From: Roseiarcus sp963820775
GTDB lineage: Bacteria > Pseudomonadota > Alphaproteobacteria > Rhizobiales > Beijerinckiaceae
Assembly: GCA_963820775.1 (NCBI GenBank)
Contig: CAWGBF010000016.1
Span: 124,001-188,000 of the forward strand
Reading direction: 5' to 3'
DNA: 64,000 bases
This document shows, piece after piece, positions 28,476-39,374 of the stretch. The notes beneath the pieces are model-generated. The model saw only the letters and a program-made list of their open reading frames with translations. It did no database searches and was not told where the DNA came from. The position numbers and the translations under genes are program-made. Each line of letters begins with the position of its first letter. Position 1 is the stretch's first letter.

Positions 28476-29114
28476 TCACTCCGCCATCAGCCGCTCGACC
28501 AGCTGCTCGACGCCCGCCTGGATCCGTCTCGCCCGCAGCCGCTCGGCGGTGACAATCGCCGTCATATCGCGATAGGCGCGCTTCAGGTCGTCATTCACCA
28601 CAACGTAGTGATAGTCGCGCCAGCGCTCGATCTCTCGCCTCGCGCTCTCGAAGCGCGCTTCGATCGAAGAGGCGGTGTCCTCCGCCCGCCGCTCGAGGCG
28701 CGCGCGCAATTCCCGCATCGAGGGCGGCAGAACGAAAATGCTGACCACGTCGTCGCCCAGCCGCTCGCGCACTTGTTTGGCGCCCTGCCAGTCGACGTCG
28801 AACAGCATATCGCGCCCTTCGGCGAGCACCTTCTCCACCGGCGCGCGGGGCGTGCCATAGCCGTTGCCGTGCACCTCGGCCGATTCGAGCAATTCACCCG
28901 CCGCCTTCATCCGGTCGAACACGCTCCGGTCGGCTAAGAAGTGATAGTGGATGCCGTCGACCTCGGACGAGCGTTGCTTGCGTGTCGTCACCGACACCGA
29001 AAGGGTGAGGTCGAGCGTGCTGTCCTCGATCAGCATCCGGGTCAGCGTGGTCTTCCCGGCCCCCGACGGCGAGGACAGAATCAGGATCATGCCTCGCCGG
29101 CTCGCCGCCATCGC
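28476..29114 (-). CDS. gmk: Guanylate kinase
   Basis: About 212 residues; phosphorylates GMP to GDP. The P-loop is ILSSPSGAGKTTLTRMLIED; the GMP-binding segment SVSVTTRKQRSSEVDGIHYH replaces the usual TRxPRxGExxG with TRKQRSSEVDG. FDVDWQGAKQVRERLGDDVV and IFVLPPSMRELRARLERRAE follow. The start Met at 29114 is favoured because it directly precedes the SRRGMILILSS strand; the frame overlaps the yicC stop if the ATG at 29126 is used. Co-transcribed with yicC, the usual arrangement. Confidence 0.95.
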   Translation of the reverse strand, partial: AMAASRRGMILILSSPSGAGKTTLTRMLIEDSTLDLTLSVSVTTRKQRSSEVDGIHYHFLADRSVFDRMKAAGELLESAEVHGNGYGTPRAPVEKVLAEGRDMLFDVDWQGAKQVRERLGDDVVSIFVLPPSMRELRARLERRAEDTASSIEARFESARREIERWRDYHYVVVNDDLKRAYRDMTAIVTAERLRARRIQAGVEQLVERLMAE

Positions 29115-29122
29115 TTCGACTC

Positions 29123-30010
29123 TCACTCGACGTTCTGCACCTGCTCGCGGAATTGCTCGATTTGCGCTCTCAGTTCAAGCCCCTGCGCGGTCAGGCTCAC
29201 GTCATTGGCCTTGGCGCAGAGCGTGCTCGCCTCCCGCGCCAGCTCCTGGGCGAGGAAATCGAGCCGCCGGCCGATCGGGCCGCCTTCATCGATCAGCGCC
29301 CTCGCGGAGGCCACGTGGGTCTTGAGCCGGTCGAGCTCCTCGCGGATGTCGGCCTTGGCCGCGAGCAGGATCGCCTCCTGGTGAAGGCGGTTTTCATCGA
29401 GGCCGCGCGACGACGCCATCAGCGCGGCAACACTCTGGGCGAGCCGCTCGCGCACCGCCTCCGGCCGGCGGGCCGGATTGGCGTCGGCGGCCTCGACGAT
29501 TCCCGCGATGGACCAGAGCATGTCCTTAAGCACCGAGGCGAGCGCCCCTCCCTCCCACCGGCGCGCGGCTGTGAGAGCGGCGATCGCCTCGTCGAGGCTC
29601 GCGAGCGCGCCCGCGCAGGCCGCGTTCACCGCCGCCTCGTCGTCCTCAATGTCCGCCGCCTCAAGCACGCCGCGCAGCGCCAGCAGTCCGTCCATGGTCG
29701 GCGGCGCGAGCCCGGCCTTGACCGCAGCCGCGCGGGCGGCGACGGCGAACGATTCGAGCGCCGCCAGATCGATGCGCGCCGCAGCGGCCGCGCCCTCGCG
29801 TTGCGTGGACAGGGTGGCGAAGCAGGTCCCCCGCGCCAGCGCCTTGGCGAGCCGCGTGCGCGCCTCGCCTTCCGCCCGATCGAAGGGCGCGGGCATGCGC
29901 AAGCGGATGTCGAGGCCCTTGGCGTTGATGGTCTTGAGCTCAAACGTCCAGCGCCACGTGCCGCCGCTGCCGGCGGCGCGTGCAAATCCGGTCATGCTGG
30001 CTACGGCCAT
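29123..30010 (-). CDS. YicC/YloC family endoribonuclease
   Basis: 295 residues. The N-terminal YicC domain begins VASMTGFARAAGSGGTWRWT and continues ELKTINAKGLDIRLRMP. The C-terminal DUF1732 domain ends with LDFLAQELAREASTLCAKAN, DVSLTAQGLELRAQIEQFRE and QVQNVE, the canonical finish. Family members are metal-dependent endoribonucleases influencing RNA decay. It ends at the start of gmk with a four-base overlap, as in other alphaproteobacteria. Confidence 0.92.
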   Translation of the reverse strand: MAVASMTGFARAAGSGGTWRWTFELKTINAKGLDIRLRMPAPFDRAEGEARTRLAKALARGTCFATLSTQREGAAAAARIDLAALESFAVAARAAAVKAGLAPPTMDGLLALRGVLEAADIEDDEAAVNAACAGALASLDEAIAALTAARRWEGGALASVLKDMLWSIAGIVEAADANPARRPEAVRERLAQSVAALMASSRGLDENRLHQEAILLAAKADIREELDRLKTHVASARALIDEGGPIGRRLDFLAQELAREASTLCAKANDVSLTAQGLELRAQIEQFREQVQNVE

Positions 30011-30180
30011 CGCCTAAAATGCCTTTCGTCACTCGGATCGCAATGCGCGCTGTTAGGGCGGTTGAAGACGCTTCGCGCAGATGAATGGGCGCTTCCCGTT
30101 GGTTCATATTGAGTTCAGGCACAGCCCTCTATCGTTCGCCGTGACCCGTTTGGGTTCCCTAACCACAGGAAACTTTTCCC

Positions 30181-30375
30181 ATGATCAAGACTTTTGCCGC
30201 CGCGGCCGTTCTCTCGCTCGGCCTCGCCGGATACGCCATGGCGCAAGAACCGGCTCCGGCCGCTCCGATGGCGGCTCCTATGCACCATCATCACCACCAC
30301 CACCACCACCATCACCATCACCATCACATGAGCCACCACCACATGGCCGCTCCGGCGGAAGCGCCCAAGTCGTAA
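30181..30375 (+). CDS. Exported histidine-rich small protein (15 consecutive His)
   Basis: 64 residues. MIKTFAAAAVLSLGLAGYAM with cleavage near MAQ is a signal peptide; AGGAAA lies upstream. The mature peptide has a short Pro/Ala linker (EPAPAAPMAAPM), then fifteen uninterrupted histidines encoded by mixed CAC/CAT codons, MS, three more His, and MAAPAEAPKS. Such periplasmic poly-His peptides probably bind Ni, Zn or Cu. No metal transporter is adjacent. Mixed codons argue against recent slippage. A terminator follows. Confidence 0.72.
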   Translation: MIKTFAAAAVLSLGLAGYAMAQEPAPAAPMAAPMHHHHHHHHHHHHHHHMSHHHMAAPAEAPKS

Positions 30376-30418
30376 GGCGGGGCGGCGCCTTCGCGCCGCT
30401 CACCTCCACCCTCTTGAG

Positions 30419-30450
30419 CTCTCCGGGCCAACCTGTCCGGAGAGTTTATT
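30419..30450. terminator. Hairpin terminator between the His-rich gene and trmJ
   Basis: CTCTCCGG and CCGGAGAG form an 8-bp stem around a 10-base loop, followed by TTTATT on the plus strand. It lies between two converging genes and is oriented to stop the His-rich transcript. Confidence 0.7.
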
Positions 30451-30478
30451 GCTGTCTTCCGCGCCGGGCTGCCTGCGC

Positions 30479-31306
30479 TCACTCGCCCAATTTTTTCGTC
30501 CGACCGCGCTTGCGCGTCTTGACCTCGACCCGCGGCCCATCGACCAGCCGAACCATCGCCCCCCACAATGTGCGCACGTCCTGCTGCGTCAGCTCCATGC
30601 GGTGAAAGATGTTGCGCAGGTTTCGCCGCATTCCCGGCTTCTTGGTCACGGGGCGGAAAAAGCCGTTCTCGTCGAGCTTGCCCTCGAGATAATCGAAGAA
30701 CGCGAGCAACATCTCGCGCTGCGCCGGCGGCGACTGGGGGCGCGGGATCGTCGGCGGCGGCGGCGCATCGCCGTGCGCGGCTTTGAACCACTCGTAGCCG
30801 CAGATGAGGACCGCCTGGGAGAGGTTGAGCGAGGCGTAGGCGGGGCTGGAAGGAAAGGTGACGATCGAATTGGCGACGGCGACCTCGTCATTGTCCAGCC
30901 CGGTGCGCTCCGGCCCGAACAGGATTCCGCGCTTCTCGCCGACGGCCGCGGCGGTTGCGCCCATGGCCACGCTAGGGCTCAAGACCGCCTTCATCTGCCC
31001 GCGCTCGCGCGCAGTCGCCGCATAGACGGCATGGAGGTCGCCGACCGCCGCCTCGACGCTGGCGAAGACCTGCGCAGCGTCCAGGAGATCGGTCGCGCCC
31101 GCCGCCGCGGAATAGGCGACGTCCCGGTACTCGTCGGTGCGCGGCCAGCCTTGGCGCGGATTGACCAGGCGCAGGTCGTCGAGGCCGAAATTCGCCATCG
31201 CCCGGGCGCACATGCCGATGTTCACCGCCAGTTGCGGCCGAACCAGAATGACCGCCGGGCCGCCGCCGATCCGCGGCCTTGTGCTGTCCGTGCCCGCGCC
31301 AACCAT
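30479..31306 (-). CDS. trmJ: tRNA/rRNA 2'-O-methyltransferase TrmJ-like
   Basis: 275 residues. The SPOUT methyltransferase domain starts PAVILVRPQLAVNIGMCARA, with NFGLDDLRLVNPRQGWP. The cofactor knot is RGILFGPERTGLDNDEVAVA then VTFPSSPAYASLNLSQAVLI. The C-terminal extension (LLAFFDYLEGKLDENGFFRP, NLRNIFHRMELTQQDVRTLW) is the TrmJ tail. It modifies the ribose at tRNA position 32 in E. coli; the same target here is inferred. Confidence 0.92.
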   Translation of the reverse strand: MVGAGTDSTRPRIGGGPAVILVRPQLAVNIGMCARAMANFGLDDLRLVNPRQGWPRTDEYRDVAYSAAAGATDLLDAAQVFASVEAAVGDLHAVYAATARERGQMKAVLSPSVAMGATAAAVGEKRGILFGPERTGLDNDEVAVANSIVTFPSSPAYASLNLSQAVLICGYEWFKAAHGDAPPPPTIPRPQSPPAQREMLLAFFDYLEGKLDENGFFRPVTKKPGMRRNLRNIFHRMELTQQDVRTLWGAMVRLVDGPRVEVKTRKRGRTKKLGE

Positions 31307-31315
31307 CGCGGGCCG

Positions 31316-31881
31316 CTATACCACCGCCAGCTCCAAAGCAATCGATTGCTCTCGCGCCGACAGCCTGTTCAGATTCCCGAGCTGCCGGGGCGCCCAGCCC
31401 GCGAACGCCTCAGCCAGCGCCGCCACGCGGCTGTGGTAGGCCTCCTCGAACAACGGCTGATCGACCGCGCTCGCCTGGTAGGAGGCGACCGCCCGCAACC
31501 GGGTTGCGGCGCCGAGGCCGCCTCGCGATCCCACGATCAGGACGCCTTCGATCGAATTGACCGAACCGCCCGGAGCCCCTTCCCCCACTGGCGCCGCCAA
31601 AGTCGATGTTGTCGATCCGCGCCAGCAAGGTCGCGCCATTCCTTTCAGCCGGCGCCACATGGGACGCCATTGACATGCGCCAGGTCCCGCGGAAGCTCGT
31701 CCTCGACCCAGTCGGCGATTTGATCGCCGGCGCTGCCTCTCAGCGGCCAAACGTCGACCCGAATATCACGGAACCTGACTACCGGTTGAGCCCGGGCGGG
31801 CCTTACGAGGCCGGGCGGCATAACTGCGAAAACGCCGAGGCTCGAGAGCGCGGCGCGGCGAGTTAGGGAACTGATCGCCAT
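31316..31881 (-). CDS. Tat-type exported protein, paralogue 1 of 3 (two frameshifts)
   Basis: MAISSLTRRAALSSLGVFAV is a twin-arginine-like signal, then FRDIRVDVWPLRGSAGDQIA and DWVEDELPRDLA. Skipping a base near 31677 gives SMASHVAPAERNGATLLARI; a second shift near 31582 gives NSIEGVLIVGSRGGLGAATR, LRAVASYQASAVDQPLFEEA and YHSRVAALAEAFAGWAPRQL. The corrected protein of about 188 residues aligns along its length with the intact genes at 32668 and 33296. Family unknown. It is separated from paralogue 2 by the brnT/brnA module and sits downstream of nothing obvious. Confidence 0.68.
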
Positions 31882-32020
31882 TCGTCTCCCCCCGGTTTGT
31901 AGACGCGATTCGCATGAAAACGCTCGGCGAAGCTCGCCCTCTTCTAGCGCAAGATGCGAACTCGGTCGAACCAGCGTCATGTGCTTGCTTCGTTGTTGGC
32001 GCGCCTATAATGGTGTGGAT

Positions 32021-32053
32021 ACAAATGTGATTGCAAATTGTGATTACATTTGT
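32021..32053. promoter_or_regulatory. Operator-like inverted repeat upstream of brnT
   Basis: ACAAATGT (32021-32028) and ACATTTGT (32046-32053) are inverted copies 17 bases apart, with direct TGATT repeats between. In BrnTA systems the antitoxin binds the promoter, so this is a candidate autoregulatory site. It overlaps the proposed translation start of brnT, which is unusual. Confidence 0.5.
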
Positions 32054-32345
32054 TAGACTGCGGCGTTGGAATTTCGAATGGGATGAGGAAAAGCGCCAGA
32101 AAATCTTGACGGCGCGAAGTCTCGATTTCGCGGACGCCTTCCAGTTGTTCGACGGCCGGCCCGTGATCCATCAGCCGACGCCGCGCGGAGATGAGGATCG
32201 GTGGAAATCAATAGCGCTGTTCGACGGCAAGTTTTTCACAGTCGTTTGGATGTGGCGCGGCGCGGCAATCCGGGTCATTTCGACGAGGCGAAGCCATGAG
32301 CAGGAAGAAAGGAAATATCGTGCGACATACGGCGGCGGAACTTGA
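32040..32345 (+). CDS. brnT: BrnT-family ribonuclease toxin
   Basis: About 101 residues. RRWNFEWDEEKRQKILTARS then LDFADAFQLFDGRPVI, RWKSIALFDGKFFTVVWMWR and GAAIRVISTRRSHEQEERKY match the BrnT RelE-like fold, with the conserved E-W-D-x-x-K N-terminus and the R-I-S-x-R-R-x-x-x-x-E-R-x-x-Y ending. BrnT is an RNase neutralised by BrnA. There is no ATG; GTG 32040 or TTG 32031 must serve. It overlaps brnA by 50 bases, so the two are co-translated. Confidence 0.85.
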   Translation: MITFVRLRRWNFEWDEEKRQKILTARSLDFADAFQLFDGRPVIHQPTPRGDEDRWKSIALFDGKFFTVVWMWRGAAIRVISTRRSHEQEERKYRATYGGGT

Positions 32346-32613
32346 CGCGATGAAGGCGGCAGGGGAGACGCGCACAGATTGGAAGGCGGCGGCGGCGAAG
32401 CCCGTGCCCGACGGGAGCAACCCCGACGCCATGGAGCGTATCGAATGGGTGACGACCGAACTGCCCATGCCGAAGCGAAAGGAACACACGAATTTGCGGA
32501 TTGACGCCGACGTCCTGGCGTTCTTTCGCCGGCAAGGACGTGGCTATCAGACCAGGATCAATGCCGTCCTGCGCTCCTACGTCCAGCAGGTCAGGCGCCA
32601 CAAGCCGCGCTAA
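32296..32613 (+). CDS. brnA: BrnA-family antitoxin
   Basis: 105 residues, MSRKKGNIVRHTAAELDAMK ... ERIEWVTTELPMPKRKEHTN, then LRIDADVLAFFRRQGRGYQT and RINAVLRSYVQQVRRHK. The C-terminal ribbon-helix-helix (LRIDxDVLxFF....GYQTRINAVLRSYV) is the DNA-binding and toxin-neutralising part of BrnA. The order toxin then antitoxin with overlap is standard. The pair is inserted among three paralogous exported-protein genes on the opposite strand. Confidence 0.88.
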   Translation: MSRKKGNIVRHTAAELDAMKAAGETRTDWKAAAAKPVPDGSNPDAMERIEWVTTELPMPKRKEHTNLRIDADVLAFFRRQGRGYQTRINAVLRSYVQQVRRHKPR

Positions 32614-32667
32614 CTGCCCCTGATTCTGAGCGGCTTTCAGAATCTTCGCCCTCCGAAGCTCGGGTGC

Positions 32668-33189
32668 TCAGAGCCCGAGCTCCCTCGGCGCCCAGCCCGC
32701 GAAGGTCTGAGCGAGAGAGGTAATGCGCGAGTGATAGGCTCGCTCGACGAGCGCCTGGTCGACGGCGTTCGGATAGTAGGAGGCGATCGCCCGCAGTGGG
32801 AGCTCCGACTCGACGCCGCCGCGTGGTCCCCGAACAAGGAAGCTCCCGACAATCGTGTCCTGGGCCGAGCCCCTCGGCCCAGGCCCGCCGGGGCTCGGGG
32901 CGAGATAGATCCAGTCGATCCGGACCTCGAGAACAGGCGCGTTTCTGTCGCCCGGCGCGAGATGAGGCCCAAGGGCCCGAGGCAAGGCCCGCACCAGCGC
33001 CTGCTCCATCCAGGCCGCGGTCGGATCGCCGGTGAGCGCGCGCAGCGGCTCGACGTTGACGGCGACGCCGCGGAACCTCAAACCGTTGTCCGCTCGCGCT
33101 CTGGGCGCCGCGCCGGTCAACGAAACCCCGAAGGCGCCTGCGCCAAGGACAGCGAGCGCGCCCCTGCGAGTCATTGCGCTGGCGACCAT
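32668..33189 (-). CDS. Exported protein, paralogue 2 of 3
   Basis: 173 residues. The N-terminus (MTRRGALAVLGAGAFGVSLT) is a Tat-like or Sec signal. The mature part has FRGVAVNVEPLRALTGDPTA, AWMEQALVRALPRALG, NAPVLEVRIDWIYLAPS, a Gly/Pro-rich loop, then DTIVGSFLVRGPRGGVESEL and PLRAIASYYPNAVDQALVER ending SLAQTFAGWAPRELGL. Shared with paralogues 1 and 3. I do not recognise a named family; the predicted fold is a small periplasmic alpha/beta protein. Confidence 0.75.
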   Translation of the reverse strand: MVASAMTRRGALAVLGAGAFGVSLTGAAPRARADNGLRFRGVAVNVEPLRALTGDPTAAWMEQALVRALPRALGPHLAPGDRNAPVLEVRIDWIYLAPSPGGPGPRGSAQDTIVGSFLVRGPRGGVESELPLRAIASYYPNAVDQALVERAYHSRITSLAQTFAGWAPRELGL

Positions 33190-33295
33190 CTGTCTTTTCC
33201 TTCCGGCGACGCCCGGCCCAAAGCACCCGAGACAAGCGGCGGCCGAGGCGAAACCACCGGCCCTCCACGGCGCATCGCTCTCTCAAAGCGGATAT

Positions 33296-33817
33296 TTAGA
33301 GCCCGAGCTCCCGCGGCGCCCACCCCGCGAACGCCTGGGCGAGCGCCGTAACGCGGCCTTCCAAGGCCCGCTCCACCAAGGTCTGATCGACCGCCATCGG
33401 GTAATAGGAAGAGATCGCCCGCAACGGCACTTTGGCGACGAAGCCTCGCGCGCTCTTGAGCAGAAGCGTTCCATTGATGGTGTCTTGCGTTCGCCGAAAG
33501 CCGCCGAAGCCGCCCCCGCCGCCGCTGCTCGGCCCGAGATACAAATAGTCGATCCTCGCCACCAGCGTCGCTCCATTGCGGTCGCCAGGCGACATGTAGG
33601 GCGCCAGCGACTGGGCGAGCGCGCCGGGAAGCGCCTCCTCCACCCATGCCGCGGTCGGATCTCCCATGCTGGCGCGAATCGGCGAAACGTCGACCTTGAT
33701 GGCGCGGATGCGGAGGCCGGGCTGAGCCAGCGCGCCAGGCACCTGCGCCATGGCTGGAAGCACGAGCGCGCCAAGTGCGGCGATCGCTGAGCGGCGGGTC
33801 AAGGGGAACGCGGACAT
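33296..33817 (-). CDS. Exported protein, paralogue 3 of 3
   Basis: 173 residues. MSAFPLTRRSAIAALGALVL is a signal with an RR pair; the mature part starts at about AQPGLRIRAIKVDVSPIRAS. MGDPTAAWVEEALPGALAQS, NGATLVARIDYLYLGPSSGG, LKSARGFVAKVPLRAISSYY, and the strictly kept ending ALAQAFAGWAPRELGL align with its two neighbours. It lies just upstream of paralogue 2 on the same strand and may be co-transcribed with it. Function unknown. Confidence 0.78.
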   Translation of the reverse strand: MSAFPLTRRSAIAALGALVLPAMAQVPGALAQPGLRIRAIKVDVSPIRASMGDPTAAWVEEALPGALAQSLAPYMSPGDRNGATLVARIDYLYLGPSSGGGGGFGGFRRTQDTINGTLLLKSARGFVAKVPLRAISSYYPMAVDQTLVERALEGRVTALAQAFAGWAPRELGL

Positions 33818-33859
33818 GACGCAACCTCCTCGTAAAACGCGTCGCTTGGCAGCGCCCCG

Positions 33860-34333
33860 CTATATATATGCGACCTTGACGATTTCGTAGCTCTTGCCGC
33901 CGCCAGGCGTGTTCACTTCGACGCTATCGCCGGCCTTCTTGCCGATCAGCGCCCGTCCGGTCGGCGATGTGATCGACACCTTGCCCGACTTCACGTCCGA
34001 CTCGCTCTCGCCGACGATCTGAAACACGCTCTGCTTTTCAGTGTCTTCGTCGATCAGCGTGACGGTCGCGCCGAACTTGATCGAGGTTCCGTTCAATTTC
34101 GTCACGTCGATCACTTCGGCGCGCTGCAACAGGTCCTCGAGTTCGACGATCCGGCCCTCGTTATGCGACTGCGCTTCCTTGGCGGAGTGATATTCGGCGT
34201 TCTCCGAGAGGTCGCCGTGCGTCCGCGCTTCCGCGATCGCCGCGATGATGCGCGGCCGCTCGACCTGCTGGCGACGAAGAAATTCCGCCTCCAAGGCTGC
34301 ATGGCCTGCGGCGGTCATTGGGAGCTTATCCAT
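33860..34333 (-). CDS. greA: Transcription elongation factor GreA
   Basis: 157 residues: KLPMTAAGHAALEAEFLRRQ starts the N-terminal coiled-coil, with the acidic tip region HGDLSENAEYHSAKEAQSHN. The C-terminal FKBP-like domain includes FGATVTLIDEDTEKQSVFQI, VGESESDVKSGKVSITSPTG and RALIGKKAGDSVEVNTPGGG. GreA binds RNA polymerase through the secondary channel and stimulates cleavage of backtracked RNA. It is encoded immediately downstream of carB, a common alphaproteobacterial order. Confidence 0.97.
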   Translation of the reverse strand: MDKLPMTAAGHAALEAEFLRRQQVERPRIIAAIAEARTHGDLSENAEYHSAKEAQSHNEGRIVELEDLLQRAEVIDVTKLNGTSIKFGATVTLIDEDTEKQSVFQIVGESESDVKSGKVSITSPTGRALIGKKAGDSVEVNTPGGGKSYEIVKVAYI

Positions 34334-34382
34334 AGTCCTTCCATATAAAAAAATGCCGTCGCGGCGGCGCTTCTGCGCGCCG

Positions 34383-37709
<3,327 letters not shown>

Positions 37710-37996
37710 AGGGTTCCTGGGCTCGCCGCAACGCGGGCGCGGGCGCAAAAAAACGCCCCTTCGCGGCCGAACCAGCCGGAAGGCGCGCATTCTCGCATTT
37801 CGCGGGCAGAAGAACGCGGCTCGGCCGCTTTCGGCCTTGACCGCGCTCCCTAGCTGAAATCCGCGCGCTGCGGAAGGGCGCCAATGAAGGGGCCAATGCA
37901 CGCGGGGACTGCGTACGCAAGGGGAATTTCAGTGGAATCCTTGGACGAGTTCGAACTCACGCTATTCTGAAGAACCGAGGATGAGGAGTTTACAGC

Positions 37997-38527
37997 ATGG
38001 CGAAGATTGTCTTCGGAATGAACCAGTCCCTGGATGGCTACGTCGACCACCAGGAATTTGCGCCTGGCCCGACGCTTTTCCATCACTTCATCGAGCAAGC
38101 GCGCGGCCAGACCGGCAGTGTCCATGGCCGCCGCCTGTACGAGGTCATGCGCTATTGGGACGAAGACCATCCTGAGTGGACCCCGGAGCACCGCAACTTC
38201 GCGGCGGCGTGGCGGGGCCAACCGAAGTGGGTCGTGTCGCGCTCGTTGAAGTCAGTCGGCCCCAACGCCTCGCTTGTCGGGGATGACCTCGAAGCGGCGA
38301 TACGTGGGTTGAAGGCTCAGTTCAGTGGGGAGATCCAAGTTGGCGGACCGGACCTGGCGCGAAGCCTGACCGAGCTAGGTCTCATTGATGAGTATCGACT
38401 CTACTTCCGCCCCATCGTGCTGGGTCACGGCAAGCCGTTCTTCGCTGGCCCCCGGCCGCCGCTCCGCCTTGTGGCCAACGATCTGATCAGCGAGGACGCG
38501 ATCAGGCTGACGTACGTTCCTGCTTAA
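37997..38527 (+). CDS. RibD C-terminal/dihydrofolate reductase-like protein
   Basis: 176 residues: MAKIVFGMNQSLDGYVDHQE, FHHFIEQARGQTGSVHGRRL, WRGQPKWVVSRSLKSVGPNA, then IQVGGPDLARSLTELGLIDE and YRLYFRPIVLGHGKPFFAGP. This is the small RibD_C/YwjB-YyaP-type reductase family with a DHFR-like fold, which binds NADPH; physiological substrate unknown. GAGGAG lies upstream of the ATG. Single gene, divergent from carB. Confidence 0.9.
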   Translation: MAKIVFGMNQSLDGYVDHQEFAPGPTLFHHFIEQARGQTGSVHGRRLYEVMRYWDEDHPEWTPEHRNFAAAWRGQPKWVVSRSLKSVGPNASLVGDDLEAAIRGLKAQFSGEIQVGGPDLARSLTELGLIDEYRLYFRPIVLGHGKPFFAGPRPPLRLVANDLISEDAIRLTYVPA

Positions 38528-38585
38528 TTGGGCGCACGGCGCGACGGATTGCGCCGACGCGTCAGGTCCAGCGCTGTCGCGCATT

Positions 38586-38608
38586 GGACAGGCGACGGGC
38601 GCCTGTCC
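38586..38608. repeat. Small palindromic hairpin
   Basis: GGACAGGCG and CGCCTGTCC pair perfectly around ACGGG, between the RibD-like gene and the BrnA-like gene. With no T-tract it is a weak terminator at best and may be a short repeat. Confidence 0.5.
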
Positions 38609-38664
38609 GCTTGTTCTCGTACACGGAAATATTGGCGACCCGCAAGCCGAAAGGAGCGAGGACG

Positions 38665-38965
38665 ATGACGCCTAAGAAATTCTCGCCAAAACGCCCTCTG
38701 ACGGAAGATGAAGAGGCGGAAATCCAGCGAATGATCGCGAGCGACCCGGACAACCCGGAGCTGACGGACGAGCAGATCGCGGCGTTGCGACCATTTGCCG
38801 AAATGCTTCCAGCTCTGGCCGAGAGCGCGAAACGCGGTCCCGGTCGGCCAAAGCTCGACAAGACGCCTGAGCCTGTGACGCTACGCCTCGATCGAGCCGT
38901 GGTGGAACATTTCCGCGCTCAAGGCGCCGACTGGCGCAAACGCATGGCGCGGATTTTGGTTGGTT
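38665..38965 (+). CDS. Orphan BrnA-type antitoxin, 3' end replaced
   Basis: From ATG 38665, with AAGGAG upstream: MTPKKFSPKRPLTEDEEAEI, QRMIASDPDNPELTDEQIAA, LRPFAEMLPALAESAKRGPG, then PEPVTLRLDRAVVEHFRAQG and ADWRKRMARI. This is the BrnA layout, with the ribbon-helix-helix motif at the end. After about base 38965 the frame continues to 39171 with residues antisense to a neighbouring gene (VGCFALHRRGAS...), so the natural last residues appear lost. No BrnT precedes it. Whether the extended protein still works is unknown. Confidence 0.65.
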
Positions 38966-39253
38966 GTTTCGCACTCCATCGACGAGGCGCTTCCACTCAG
39001 ACTGGTCAGCTTCGTCACGTGGTTGAACCGCGCTGCGCACGAGGACAGCAAAAGCTTGCTCATCGAGACGAGCCGCGGCGTTGCATGGTTGGCAGGCTGA
39101 GAATTCATAGGTTTCCGGCCAATGCCGCCCGGAAAAGAAGGAACGCGGCGGACAGTGATCTGAGGTCGTAGCCCGTCCGGCGCAGTAGACGCACCGCGAA
39201 TGCAGCCTTAGGAATTCCTGTCGCCGGTTTAGTTTGCGCTTTGCGTCGCCCAT
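38940..39253 (-). pseudogene. HNH-endonuclease-like gene, truncated at 3' end
   Basis: From ATG 39253: MGDAKRKLNRRQEFLRLHSR, CVYCAGRATTSDHCPPRSFF, SGRHWPETYEFSACQPCNAA, ARLDEQAFAVLVRSAVQPRD. The two CxxC pairs with an intervening DHCPP are typical of small HNH/treble-clef nucleases that travel with mobile or defence genes. From about 38960 the frame runs into the antisense of the BrnA-like gene (to 38672) and loses family character. Probably a deletion joined two converging genes tail to tail. Confidence 0.55.
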
Positions 39254-39374
39254 CGAAAAGATTCAGCCCAAATTCTATGAGGGCTCTACACTCTCCACAA
39301 ACTCTTAGAAATGAGCGTCGTGACTTTCTCTAAACGGGAGCAGCCGTCCCAAGCCGGCACGGTTCTAACGGAGC

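Noticed and set aside
30287..30342. CAC/CAT run as a microsatellite artefact
   Set aside because: Codons alternate irregularly and it lies in frame after a clear signal peptide, so a real His-rich protein is more likely.
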